Assembly (NCBI RefSeq): GCF_000787575.1
Contig: NW_012236515.1
Location: 128,621 to 192,620, forward strand
DNA: 64,000 bases
Source of the DNA: Acytostelium subglobosum LB1
Taxonomy: Eukaryota > Evosea > Eumycetozoa > Acytosteliales > Acytosteliaceae
Reading direction: 5' to 3'
Shown here: positions 1 through 11,367 of the stretch, piece after piece
Numbering within the stretch: the stretch's first letter is position 1
How the letters are laid out: every line of letters starts with the position of its first letter
The notes under the pieces: model-generated
Told to the model about the DNA's origin: nothing
Database searches by the model: none
What the model saw: only the letters and a program-made list of their open reading frames with translations
Made by a program: the position numbers and the translations under genes

Positions 1-3000
1 TCCATTGACGCCTTGAGTGAGCGAGATGTGTGAGTGACAAGTGGCGATGATGTGGGAGTGGCTGTTGCCAAGGCTGCCGGCAATTTGAACTCTTGGATAT
101 TGGTGAGCATCTGCAGGTCGTTGTAGATCTTGCTGAATGTTCGATACGATGACTGCATGATGTCCAGCAATGCCTTGGACACGTTGATGTTGAGTGTGTT
201 ATTGGATGTCAAAACAACGCTTGTCTTTGTGTTGATGTCCTTGACGTGCTCCACGCACATCTTGAATCCCCATTGCTCGCACAGTGGCTCCCAGCTCGAT
301 GTCGATGTGTTAAAGTAGTTGGCTGCAAAGAATACAAGCAAGAATACCTTGTTCTATATTGTTGTTGAGTGATTGAGTAATCCTGTTGTTAGTATGTTTG
401 ATTGATTGAATGAGTGACTGGGACATACCTCTTTGATCTCCATCAAAAGGTTCTTGATCTTGACATCGGCCACGCCATGGTAACCAACTCCATGGTCGTT
501 GATTAGGGTCACAGATGCGTCGGCAAGTGAGAGGTTCAGAGTGAGTGCGGTCTCTTTTGGAGGCTTCTCTGGCTCTTGGTTCTGCGCCGTCAGTGTTGAC
601 AGTGACTGAGATAGTGTCATGATGCTGTTGTAGACGGCGTGACATAGTTGGTAGTCTTGGAAGGAGAAGGTGATGCGTAGGGGCTCGGCTGTGATGATGA
701 TGTCCTGGGGCAGGTTGGACTCCTCGCCCTCCACCTTGGCAATGGTGAGTGTGATCGACATTGGATCGATGATGGACACTGCCGTCTGATGGGCCTGGTC
801 CATGCGACACTTGAACACCTCTAGACGATCGAAGCACATGTGGATGTCCGTGTAGTCGAGCGTGCCAGTCATTATCGAGATCTTGCCCTGCAGGTTACCC
901 TTGGCAATGAGCGCGCGGCTATCCACCCTGGTTGGATTCTCGACGAGACATAGCTCGATCTTTGTTGCCTCGATATGTACCATTATCTGTGGATTGTTGA
1001 TCACTGCATTGGAGGCCTTGGCCTCATCCAATATCAACTTGACTGGTGACTTGCGCATCAACAACTGAGGTATCACCATCTCTGTGCTACCTGGATCTGG
1101 CACGACCAATGGTGACAGCACAGGCGTCTCAATCTCTGACAATGATGTCAGTAGTTTGACGCCTGGCATGATGAAGTCAATCATTGCGATGATTGACTCG
1201 GGAACGATGTTGGCTCGCAAGTGGTCGAGTGTGATCTTGAGCTCTGTGTTGCCATTCTTCTTCTCGCAGATGTAGACGGTCAACTCCTTCTTCTTGTGCT
1301 CCTTGGAGTGATAGAGTAACTTCTTGAAGTTGTTGTTGGATGACTTGCGCGTGTCGATCAGCTCGATCGAGTTCATCGAGAGTGTTGTGTACTCGCTGTC
1401 ATTGACGTACTCGATCATGGAGAAGTCCAGCTGATCGATCTCAAACGATACGACCGACTCCCTGTTGTTCTTGCGATAGATCTCCAGCTGGATGAGGGGC
1501 AGCCGGAACGAAATCTGGTCCTTGATGTCGGGCGTGCCTTGCTGTGCGTCGAGGTTGTGCTTCTCCAGTCGCTGGAACGTGCGTATCTTTTTCTTCCTAC
1601 GCTTGACGGTGGGCTCCACCAGCGACTTGATGATCGAGATCAGCAGGATGTACTGCTGGTCGGTGATCTTGATGGACACGGGACTCAGCTCACCCAGCAC
1701 CTTTTGCTTGGGCGAGTCGGATGTGGGACAGCTCTCGATGAACGTCTCGATGCAGACATACATGTTGACGAGGTTGGACAGCTTCTCGATCGTGTCCTCC
1801 ATGACCTTGCCCGACTGGAACTTACAAGATTGGAAGTTCATCGACGATGCATAAATGTATATCTCCTCCAGCTGTATCGATGGATCCTCCAAAGAGTTGG
1901 AGTAGCTGTTGAACACAGATATGTGGCCAAGATCAGCAATGAGAACATAAGGTGACACCAAGTTCTTTGGAAGTATGATCCTTGGGGAGCTGACATCAAT
2001 CTCAAACAGTACACCTGTTGTGAAGTGAGTTAGTGATCGGTGGGTGGTTGGAATGATTCCAAGTGGAGTAACTTACGTGACTTCTTGTGACTCTCGTGCA
2101 TCCTTTCCACGGCACCCTTGGCGCTCTCAGAGAGTGAGGTGGACATCTTGTTGAGATCAAAGTCCTCAAAGTACTTGGCAAGACGGTCGACGAGTGGCCG
2201 GATGACTATAAGCTTGACGGATGACATTCTTACACTGATGGTAGTGTCCTTCTCAATCGATGAATAGGACATGACATACACTTCGACAATATGCTCACCA
2301 TCCGTGCCAAACAGTGGTCCGAGATCCTTGGACGCGTCACGACTGATGTCCGTGACCAGCAGGTTGCCCAGCTTGAATCGCATCATCGACGACTCAATGT
2401 CAATGTCAAAGTTGAGCTGGAGGTTCTTGACCTCGAATGCAAAGTAGGCCTCGTCGTCCTCGTTCAAGTGCACGTTGAGCGAGCGCATCTTGATGGCAAT
2501 GACGATCTTTGGGTTGTTCTTATCGGCCTTGAACGTCTCCTTGCCTCCATGCTGTTGGTTACGTGATGGTTTGGGCTTGGATATCGTCTCCTTGATCGTT
2601 GTCTCAATGGACTGTATCATGTTGAGTAGCTTGACGACGATCTTCTTGTTGCAATTGAATAGCAGAGTGTTGAATGTAATATCAAACTGTTGTGATATGC
2701 CATTGTACTGAGGTGAGTTCTTCTGCACAGCCGACAAGGACACTGTTATCAAATGCTCAGAGTCCTCCTGCAACTCATTGCCAGGTGATGAGTTTGCCAA
2801 GTACTTAAAGTCCTCATTCGTCTCAAACTCCTGATACATGTCCTCTATGTACAGATGCTTCAGCGAGAGCAGGATCGACAAGTCATATGTCCTCTTATGT
2901 ACCTTGGCACCAATGTCTGAAAGGAACAGCTGACAAATGGTTTGTCTTGATCGAGGACGACGACGTTGACCGTAGGCACGGAGAAGATGACTTCAAACAT

Positions 3001-6000
3001 TGTGTTGTAGATCATGAGGATTGGGAGTTGATCTTGTGGCGCCAGCTCCAGTTGCTCGATCGTGTTGATCAGGTTCTGTGTCTCATCCTCGCTGGAATGA
3101 TGATGATGCATGTACTGCGGCATATCTTGACTAGGTTGTCTTCGATGTGTTGTATTACTCTCCATATTGTTGATGCCATTGTTGTTGTTGTTGCTATTGT
3201 TGTTGTTGTTGTAATTATTGGATGAAGATGGTGGTGGAGGCAAGTCATCAGGTGCTATCGAGTCCAATATACGAATGAGCATCTCGATGGTCTGTTGTGA
3301 AAGTTGGATATTGAGTGATGGTAGGTCGCCAAACAATCTAATATTACCATGGTGTGGATGTTAGTTAGTATCCATCCATCCTTCAACCAGCCATCCATTC
3401 AATCATACTTTAGTTTGGTCAATAATGTCTGTGATTGTAGTATACACTTAAATATAGAGAAGTTGATGTCGAATCTATTTACAAGGGGTAGGTATTGTTT
3501 CTGTTTGATCGGCCGCAAGGTTGGTTAGTCAGCTGATGAATACTGCCAGGAGTGGCGCGCCAAGACCACGACTACTTACGTTGGAGAGGATGAAGAACTG
3601 GATGTTCTTGAGTTGTAGTTCATATAGGTCGTAGAGGTACTTGGGCACACTCTCATTGATCTCACCATAGTCACGACTAAGGATTGTACTTGAGCTCAGA
3701 CTGTTGAGATCCTCATGTATGTAGTCATCGCTGTCCTCACCACTGTCATTGGGATCGATGATTGTCGATTTGTTGGTAGTGGAACTGTTCAATGAGAATG
3801 ATCCAAGGTCAAGCACCAATATAGGTGCACTCTGATCTGTGAAGCTTTGTGGAACCAATATATGTGGTGCCTAAGGTAAGGTCATGATGTCGATTGTTAG
3901 GTCGGTTGGTATCCATTATCCTGGCACAATTGGACATACATTGATATTGATGTCCAAATCAATGGACTTGTGATTTTGTAACTCATACTGTATCCTCAAG
4001 GTTGTCTTGTCCTTGAAGACCTTAATCTGGTTCCTTGCCGCCTCCTCAATATCCTTGAGTGTGTTGGATGGTGCATTGCCAAAGAACTCCACTATATTCA
4101 TTCAGTGAGTCAGTAAGTCAGTTGATTGATGGTGATGGTGATGTTGATGTTAACTTACAAACAGAGTCCAGGATTGACTTGCTGTAGACTACCTCAAGGG
4201 GTAAGGTCTCGATGAAGATGTAGTAGTTGGCGTCAGAGTTGAGTGGATTCTCTTGGATGGTCATCTCAAAGAGTGGTTGCGTGTCATTGGTGTCATGGTA
4301 CTCGCTGAGAGTCGATGTCGTGTCGTCAGTGTGCTCGATATGCGATGATAGGTCAGTGTCAAGATCGGTGTTGTTCGTTGTTGTTGTAGTTGTCAGGGTT
4401 TGATCGATATATGAGTTTGGACTATTGTTGATGTTGTTATTGTGGTCTTGATGGCATGATGTAAGGAGTGAGTTCTTGAGTGGACCCATAAGGATGGGGA
4501 ACACTGTGTTCTCTGTGAAGCGGTCCTCCACGTGTATAGTCTCGAGTATCGTTTGAAAGTACAATGACTCTACAAACTTGTCCAACTTGAGTGTCACATT
4601 GGTGAGTACAATAACAACATCTGATTTGGAATGTTGTTGTTGCTGCTGCTGCTGTTGTCCAATCTGATTGCCATTGACCAATCTCTGAGCGATTGATCCT
4701 TTGCTCATTGAGAAGTTCATCCTCGTCTTGACATACTAGTGTGATTGGGTGAGTGTTAGTGCATCTGCCTGGTCATGGATTGATGGACGGATGGTTGAGC
4801 ATACGTCTTTGGGATAAACAATGTTGGCCGTGGTCTGGTGCTCGTCATAGTCGATCGTGGAGTAGAGTGCACGGCGCTGCTCATCAGTCAGCTCGAGGTT
4901 GTTGAGTATGTCGTCTTCTTGTGGCTCACCATGCTTTGGCTGGCCTCCCCAGCCTAGCCAACTAAACCATCCACCACCCCCGCCAGCACTATTGGCAATG
5001 GTTGTGGAAGTTGAGGATGTGGATGTGGTGGATGTGGATGTTGTACCAGTGGTGGTTGTGGTGCCAGTGGCGTTGGCATTGACGTTGGATGCACCATGGT
5101 GAACTGGAGGTGGTGATGTTGGTCCAACAGATGGTGACATTGGCGCCTTCTCCTTCGAGAAGGACTCTTCACCCTTTAACTCTGCATCTGCCAATGATCT
5201 AAAGTACACCAGATCCTCAAATGAGAACTCCTTCTCCAATGCCTCCAATCGATGTAGTCTATTCGTGTCTGTGGACAGCTGATTGATTGTGATTGGTGCA
5301 AGATGTTAGATTGATTGATTGAGTGAATGAGTGATTGATTGAGTGGATGGGACTTACAATCTTCTTCTTCTTCTTTTGTTTATACAATGTGATGTACTCT
5401 AGTCGATGCTTCCTGCGACTCTCGATGAATCCACGCTTCCAGGTGGATAGTCGTTCGCGGATGTCGCTGAGTACAGAGTCGATGGCAAAGCGCCAGCGGT
5501 CCTTGCTGTCGGACAGGCCATTCTTTGGCTTGAACCGGCGATACTTCTCGCCCTTCTTCAGGATGGAGAAGTACTCGACCAGCGCCATGATGCCGCAGTA
5601 CTGATTAGAGTCGAGCTCCAGATTGATCTCGCTGAACTCAAAGTTGAACGTGTAGGCCGGTATCATCTTGTTGGGTATTACAGACTTGTTGATGATCAGT
5701 TTGAGTGAGCCACACACTGGTCGCAACAGATAGTTGTGTACCAAGTTGGGTATTGACTTGGAGTGAATCAGACTAGACATCCTCGTCACCAACTCATTGA
5801 TATTGCCACACTGTAGCAGAGGTGATTCCAAATGAGTGTCCCAATATACTGACAAGTTCTGCAATGTGATCAACTATGTTTGATTGATTGAGTGAGTCCA
5901 TGATTGATCAGGATATTGTCACTCATTCAATCATTCACTTACCTTGTGTACTAGCGTGTGCGGAGTGTGCAGGAAGGTTGGCAGCCAGTCCTCGTTGGTG

Positions 6001-6690
6001 GACTGCGCCTTGAGATGCTCGAGTGTCACACCGAAGCAGTATGGTCGCTCAGGGTTGGTAAGGGTGTCCTCGAAACGAATGTGTACGTTGTAAATTGATA
6101 TCTGTATGTTGTCCACTATCTTGTTCCTCAGTGACTCTGTGAATGTCGGCTGAGATGAGCCGACGTGTGAAGCATCCTGTCCGCCATTGCGGGACGTCTG
6201 CAACGACGATGATGAAGTCTGCAACATCTGCTTCTGCATGGCCTGCTTCTTCTCATCCTTCAACGACTCGTATATTCGCAGCCTGTCCAACTTCTTCTTT
6301 TGTTTCAGTGCGTCGTCCTCCTCATCCCATTCGTCCTGTGACTTTGGCGTTGCCACAACATATAAACGATCGATTATAATAATCACAGGCTCTGTCTTTA
6401 GATTATTCCAAGGTATCTTTATCGACAACTTTCCCAAGAATCCCTCCTTCACCGAGAATGGTAAGTTATTAAAGTTCTGTAAAGCTCTCTTCTTTAGTTC
6501 AAGGTTCTCCAATGATACATTGCCTAATATAATGATACATGTAAATCAATCAACTTGTTCGATGTTATCATCAATCGATCCAATCAATCATACCGCTCCA
6601 TATTCCAATCTTTAAGTTCTCAGTGTTTAATGTCTTGATGTATTTGCCAAGGTATCTTGTCAAGAGATCTGCAACAAATCCTTCAAACAT
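1..6690 (-). CDS. vps13: VPS13-family bridge-like lipid transfer protein, N-terminal and middle part (runs off the window)
   Basis: VPS13 proteins are rod-shaped lipid channels at membrane contact sites. The start at 6690 gives MFEGFVADLLTRYLGKYIK followed by LKIGIWSG, the chorein-domain opening of the family. I read about a dozen exons on the minus strand, among them 6690-6594, 6523-5943, about 5878-5353, 5275-4806, 4736-4160, 4098-3939, 3858-3580, 3514-3411, 3340-2075 and 1975-435, then an exon reaching base 1 that contains WEPLCEQWGFKMCVEH, a typical mid-protein VPS13 motif. The small exon near 3514-3411 (LVNRFDINFSIF) is below the usual ORF cut-off but fits the family. Ser/Asn/Thr-rich inserts of dictyostelid type lie near 4400 and 5050. 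One frame break sits near 2930: upstream frame DQDKPFV, downstream frame QLFLSDIGAKVHKRTYDLS. No intron fits there, so a base error or mutation is likely. The C-terminal adaptor-binding region lies outside the window, so the paralogue cannot be named. Confidence 0.93.
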
Positions 6691-7083
6691 TGTTGTTATA
6701 TATAATATCTATTCTATATCTTATATCTTTATATATATATGTATGTGTATGTTTATGTACGACAACACTTAGTCGACTGAACAATCCCAGCTCATCATCT
6801 TCACAAAGTTTGTTGTTGATGTTCAAAAAAATGTGATACCCCCTTCATTAAATCATTCTCCGCACATTACCACCCACGAATCGCGCGTGATCAATCAATG
6901 GGACTAATGCTGGAAGTTGGGATGACATCCACATGCACGTCACACATCGATATCGATTGACTGGGAAGATCGACAAACTAAAGAATGATTTGATTTCAAT
7001 AAACCAACATGGTCGTTTATTGATCCTACTATTGAGTATAACCTGTTGTCTACAAGATCGCTGAATGAAGCGGCCCGGACTGT
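6691..7083. other. Intergenic: VPS13 promoter and eL13 3' end
   Basis: No gene seen. It holds the AT-rich 5' flank of vps13, with TATATATATA-like DNA near 6730, and the 3' flank of the eL13 gene, including AATAAA on the minus strand at about 7016-7021. A short G-rich word (GGGGGTAT on the minus strand, near 6837) lies about 145 bases upstream of the vps13 start. Similar words occur near 20177 and 39395. Confidence 0.5.
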
Positions 7084-7707
7084 TTATTTGTCCTTGGACT
7101 CGGCAGCCTTCTTCTCGGCAGCCTTCTTTCTCAAACCAGAGTTCTTGACCTTGGCGGCGGCGGCTCTGATGGTGGAGTAGGCCTGGAACTTCTTCTCGGC
7201 GTCGGTGACCTTGCGTGGGGTGAACACAGAGATCTTGGTCTGGTTGAATGGCAGAACGTTGAGGTTCTGGACAGCGCTGTCGATCTCGGCCTTGGTGGCG
7301 TCGCCCTTCTTGGGGGAGGCGGCCTTGCGTGGGAACAAGACCAGCTTGCTCTGGTACTCCTTCAAACGCTGAGCGTTGAGAGAGAGTGACTGTTGTGAGA
7401 GGTTGGTGCGACGAGTGTCGACGGCGATGCCGATCGAACGGGCATAACGCACGCTCAGCTTGGCGGCCTTGAGCTCCTCCAGGGTGAATCCACGTCCCTC
7501 GCGAGTCTTGATGTTGTACTTCTGGGTGGGTGGGCGGACGATTGGCTTGAGTGAGCGCAGTGGGCGTGGGAAGATGGCGGCAGCCTTCTCAGCTCTGGTC
7601 TCTCTTCTTCTCTCCTTACGTCCGGCTTGGTTGAACCAAGTGCGGACGCGCATCTGCCAGTGCTTGCGCAGATGAGTGTTGTTAAGGACTTTGTTTCCAC
7701 GTGGCAT
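7084..7707 (-). CDS. rpl13: 60S ribosomal protein L13 (eL13)
   Basis: A structural protein of the large ribosomal subunit, 207 residues in one exon. The start MPRGNKVLNNTHLRKHW and the stretch NQAGRKERRRETRAEKAAAI are hallmark eL13 sequence. The protein is strongly basic, and its length matches eukaryotic eL13 (about 200-211). The start is fixed by homology; CAT at 7705-7707 is the first Met codon on the minus strand. The gene shows strong codon bias towards C/G-ending codons, as expected for a highly expressed gene. AATAAA follows about 65 bases after the stop. Confidence 0.97.
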   Translation of the reverse strand: MPRGNKVLNNTHLRKHWQMRVRTWFNQAGRKERRRETRAEKAAAIFPRPLRSLKPIVRPPTQKYNIKTREGRGFTLEELKAAKLSVRYARSIGIAVDTRRTNLSQQSLSLNAQRLKEYQSKLVLFPRKAASPKKGDATKAEIDSAVQNLNVLPFNQTKISVFTPRKVTDAEKKFQAYSTIRAAAAKVKNSGLRKKAAEKKAAESKDK

Positions 7708-8439
7708 TTTAACTGTTATTGTTTGTTTGTTTGTTGTTTATCATGATGTGTTAGATTGAGCTGAGTCCTCAGTATCATCGAACAACACCATCATTCGTTC
7801 ATTCATCCATCATTCATCGTTCATGCATTCATCCTCATTGTTCTAATCATCTGTCCGCCCAAAAGTGTGTCTTGTCTGTCTTTCTATTATCCTGTCATCT
7901 GATATCGCACGTGCTGTTACTGCTGTGATTGTTTGTTTGATGGCTGGATGTATGTCGTTTGTTGGGACGAATGATTGATTGGTGGGTCGCTTGGACGGAT
8001 GATTGATCGCATGAATGAATGAATGAATGATAGATGATGGATGATCGCTCCTGATGATGAATCGTAATGCTCTGTCATAATAATCTGTTTACCTACCTCA
8101 ATAGATGTATGGATGGATCAACAGGGGATGATGTCAAACATAAGTCGTGCAATCCATTCATTGTGTTGCTCGTCCACAGCGAGAGACACACCAGGCATTC
8201 GCGAGAGAATACTCACACACATTCCAAACACAATCAAAACTTAATTGAAATTAAATCTTTGTTATTTTTACAAGTGTTTTTGACGAACTTCCCAAACTCA
8301 CCGTTACCAAGAAATCAACTTCAAGTTTGAATTTGAATTTGGAAGCTATGTCCGTTACACACTGTAATCAAACAACAAACCAATCGATGAATCACACAGG
8401 AATGATTAGTTGTCGTCAAACACTTCACCCAATAATAAC
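7708..8439. other. Divergent intergenic region between eL13 and the BRCT gene
   Basis: About 730 bases with no convincing ORF. It is the shared upstream region of the eL13 gene (minus) and the BRCT gene (plus). It contains GTTT repeats next to the eL13 start, clusters of TGAT/TGAA/CATT tetranucleotides (7790-8050) and a GAATGAATGAATGA tract near 8015. I see no tRNA or mobile element in it. Confidence 0.5.
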
Positions 8440-11241
8440 ATGGATACAATACCAAAGACACTTGATTTTAGTGTCAACAATACAACTACATCAACAACAT
8501 CAACATCAATGATGACATCATCGTCGTCATCATCTGCAGCAATGTCAATAATGACAACATCTGATCCATCAAGAGTGGAATCTATATCATCAGACAGTTG
8601 TCCAGAGACACCTGAACTATCAAATGTACATCCCAGACGTAGACTATCATTCCTTCCACCCACACCAAAGAACAACAGAGTCTACAACAACAGCCACAAT
8701 CGTCCACCTCCAATACTCCACGAGCCCATCCTCTCAGTCGAGCCTTCCCTATATCCCAAGTCTGACACGCCCACCCTGGCGCCCACCCAGCTCTTCAAAG
8801 AGCCTACGAACCTGTCAGTAAGTACTCATTCCATCACTCACTGGAATGATTCCAACCCCACCCCATCCCACTCACACTCAATCAATCAATCCAGGATGAC
8901 GAGGAAGATGATGGCGATGATGATAAAGAAGAGGTGGATGATAAAGTAATTGATCAACAGGAGGGTGATGCAGGTGCAGGGGAACATGTGTTGGAACCAA
9001 CGATAAATGCAACTGTACAATGGACTGTGAATAGTACAGAGTCTGATGATGTCAAGTTTGATCGAGGTGATAATGTTGTCATCCCAGAGACACCACCATC
9101 ACATGGTAGTAGCAATGCCAACAATAGTGTAACAGACAGTGGAGTGGATATAATCAATACTCCATCACCACCAACAGCAACAGTAACAACATCATCAACA
9201 TCAGCAACAGGAGATGACTTGATTGACAGGTTGATTGAGGAGCCTGAGGCCACTCAGGGCGTGGAAATGGAGAGTGCCAGCTTTGGAAGCAGCGTTGGTG
9301 AGCCATTCATACAGAGTCATCACACTGCCAAGCAGGAGGAGCCGAAGGATCCAGCATTGTTCTACTCGTACCATGAGCTCAATCAACAGATTGCCAAGAG
9401 CAAGCCATCCAACAAGCGTGTGTTGGAAGAGGTGTGCTCCAGTGTTGATCAAGACGGCAACGATGATGAGAACCAAGATGGATTCATCGAGAAGAAGTCC
9501 AAACTTGAGCACTCTACTTCATCAACATCAACCTCAACAACATCTACATCGTCATCAATTGCGCCAACCATTCCAATGAGGTCACGCATCAAGAAGAGTG
9601 GTAGTGGTGGCAGCAGGCGATCTTTGACAAAGCCCACCCCTCCAACTCAGGCTCCACCAATGAAGGGTTTGGACTTGGAGGATAGTGAGATGTTGGAGCC
9701 AGTACCAGAGGTCACCAATCGAAGAGCTATCTTGGACACATTGAAGGCAAAGGATAAGCAGACCACAAAGAGACTGCAAGGAACTAGACCAACACCTCCT
9801 GCTGCTCAACAATCAAAGTCAAAGTCAAAGTCAAAGAGCAAGAAGAGGAGCCCAAGAGTGAGCGAATCAGTTGAGATCGAGGAGGATGAAGAGGAAGAGG
9901 AACAAGTGGAGCAAGAGGAAGAACAGGAGGAGGGGCAAGAGGAGGATGATGACATGGTTGATGTCGCCCAAGAGTGTACAGACGAAGATACAGAGATTGA
10001 AACCACGGCCAAGGTTAATGAGGAAGAGGATGAGGACGAGGAGGTTCAGCAAGATGAAGTTGAGGAAGAAGAGGAGAAGGAGGAGGAAGAGGATTATGTT
10101 GAGATGACAGAGGATGAAGGACAAGAGTCATCAGAGGAGAAGGAAGAAGAAGAGGAAGAGGAGGAGGAAGAGGTGGAGCAGGTGCAACAAAAACGAACAA
10201 AGAAGAAGCCATCAACTGTACTGACTCAGAGGAGTTCGAATGCATCCAACAAGACATCAAAGGTTGCATCAGGCAAGAGCCAGAGTCAAAAGAAGATAGT
10301 TAAAAAGGCGGCAGACAGCAGCGATGAGAGTGATAAAGAGGAGGAGGAGGAAGAGCCAAAGAAGAAGAATAAGAAGTCTGGACAATCAAAGAGAACTCAA
10401 TCTCAAACTCAAACTCAATCACAAACTCAATCTCGAGGCTCACAAAGAACTCAAACCAAGAGTCAAACATCTAATCTATTCAAAGGTTACCTATTCATGG
10501 TGACAGGACTAAAGGATACTGATAACCGTAAGTTGATCACATCATTCAATCAATCCATCCAATGTACTGACCACTCCAATCCATCCACCTTGGTAGCCAA
10601 CACAAACATCACTTCATTGATAAAGGACAATGGTGGAGGCATTTATGAGATACATGACTTCTTCAATCGACACTCCAAGTCAAAGGATACAACCAAGTTC
10701 ATGTTGATTGCCAAACAATCAGAGACCACCATCAAGTACATCAGAGCCATAATCGCCGGTGTACCATGTATCAACTTCAAATGGCTACTAGATTGTTGTT
10801 CCAAACAGAGCATAATCCCCAACAACAGTTACATACTACCAGCTGGATACTCCTTGTCCAAAGAGTCATTCGTCCATCTGTAAGTTAAAGTGATCGATCA
10901 ACTAGTTGGTTGCGGACTTGAAACTCACTCGCTCACTCATTCATTCAAACCAAACTAGGAGACTATCATCATTCTTGATTCTGTCTGATCAACGAGTGGA
11001 GATTGTGAGCAAGAATGAGGAGTTTAGAGAACAGTGGTCTGTGATTGTTAGGATGCTTGGCGGAAAGTATGTCAAGCGTCTGATCAGTGTTAAGGACAGG
11101 ATTGACTTGGTGCTCTCTGATGGCGAGTCACTTGATCGACACACCAAGAAGCATACAGAGACCCTTGGCATACCAATCGTCAATCCCGAGTGGATGATCC
11201 AGTCCATCCTTTCACAAAAGATGTTGCCATTCAATGAATGA
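8440..11241 (+). CDS. 53BP1/Crb2-like protein with C-terminal tandem BRCT domains
   Basis: Exons read as 8440-8817, 8895-10527, 10597-10879 and 10959-11241; all junctions keep frame. The start is ATG 8440 (MDTIPKTLDF); a longer frame upstream begins only at TTG. The N-terminal two thirds are low-complexity, with PETP motifs (SCPETPELS, VVIPETPPSH), Lys/Ser patches and long Glu runs. The end carries two BRCT units. The first opens LFKGYLFMVTGLKD, has GGGIYEIHDFF and ends in LPAGYSL. The second contains FLILSDQRVE, then EQWSVIVRMLGGKYVK and IPIVNPEWMIQSIL. The order and the words LPAGYSL, SDQ, EQWS..GG..VK and P(I/V)V..EW(M/V)IQ match the BRCT pair of vertebrate 53BP1 and fungal Crb2/Rad9, which act in DNA double-strand-break signalling in the nucleus. 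I see no Tudor domain. The function is inferred from the BRCT pair alone. Confidence 0.82.
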
Positions 11242-11367
11242 TTGAATGATTGATCGATTGATTGAAGTGGAATAGTTCCAGTATGGTTTATTGTCAATGT
11301 CCCCCTCCATCATGCGGAGGTGGCGAAGCGACGACTGTTAATAAATACAAGTAGGTAGACTTTGGAC

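Noticed and set aside
1492-1955. Plus-strand ORFs opposite VPS13
   Set aside because: They are shadows of the conserved VPS13 coding frame with no family features.
8410-8439. Longer start for the BRCT gene reading SSNTSPNNN
   Set aside because: That frame opens at TTG, not ATG. The first Met is at 8440.
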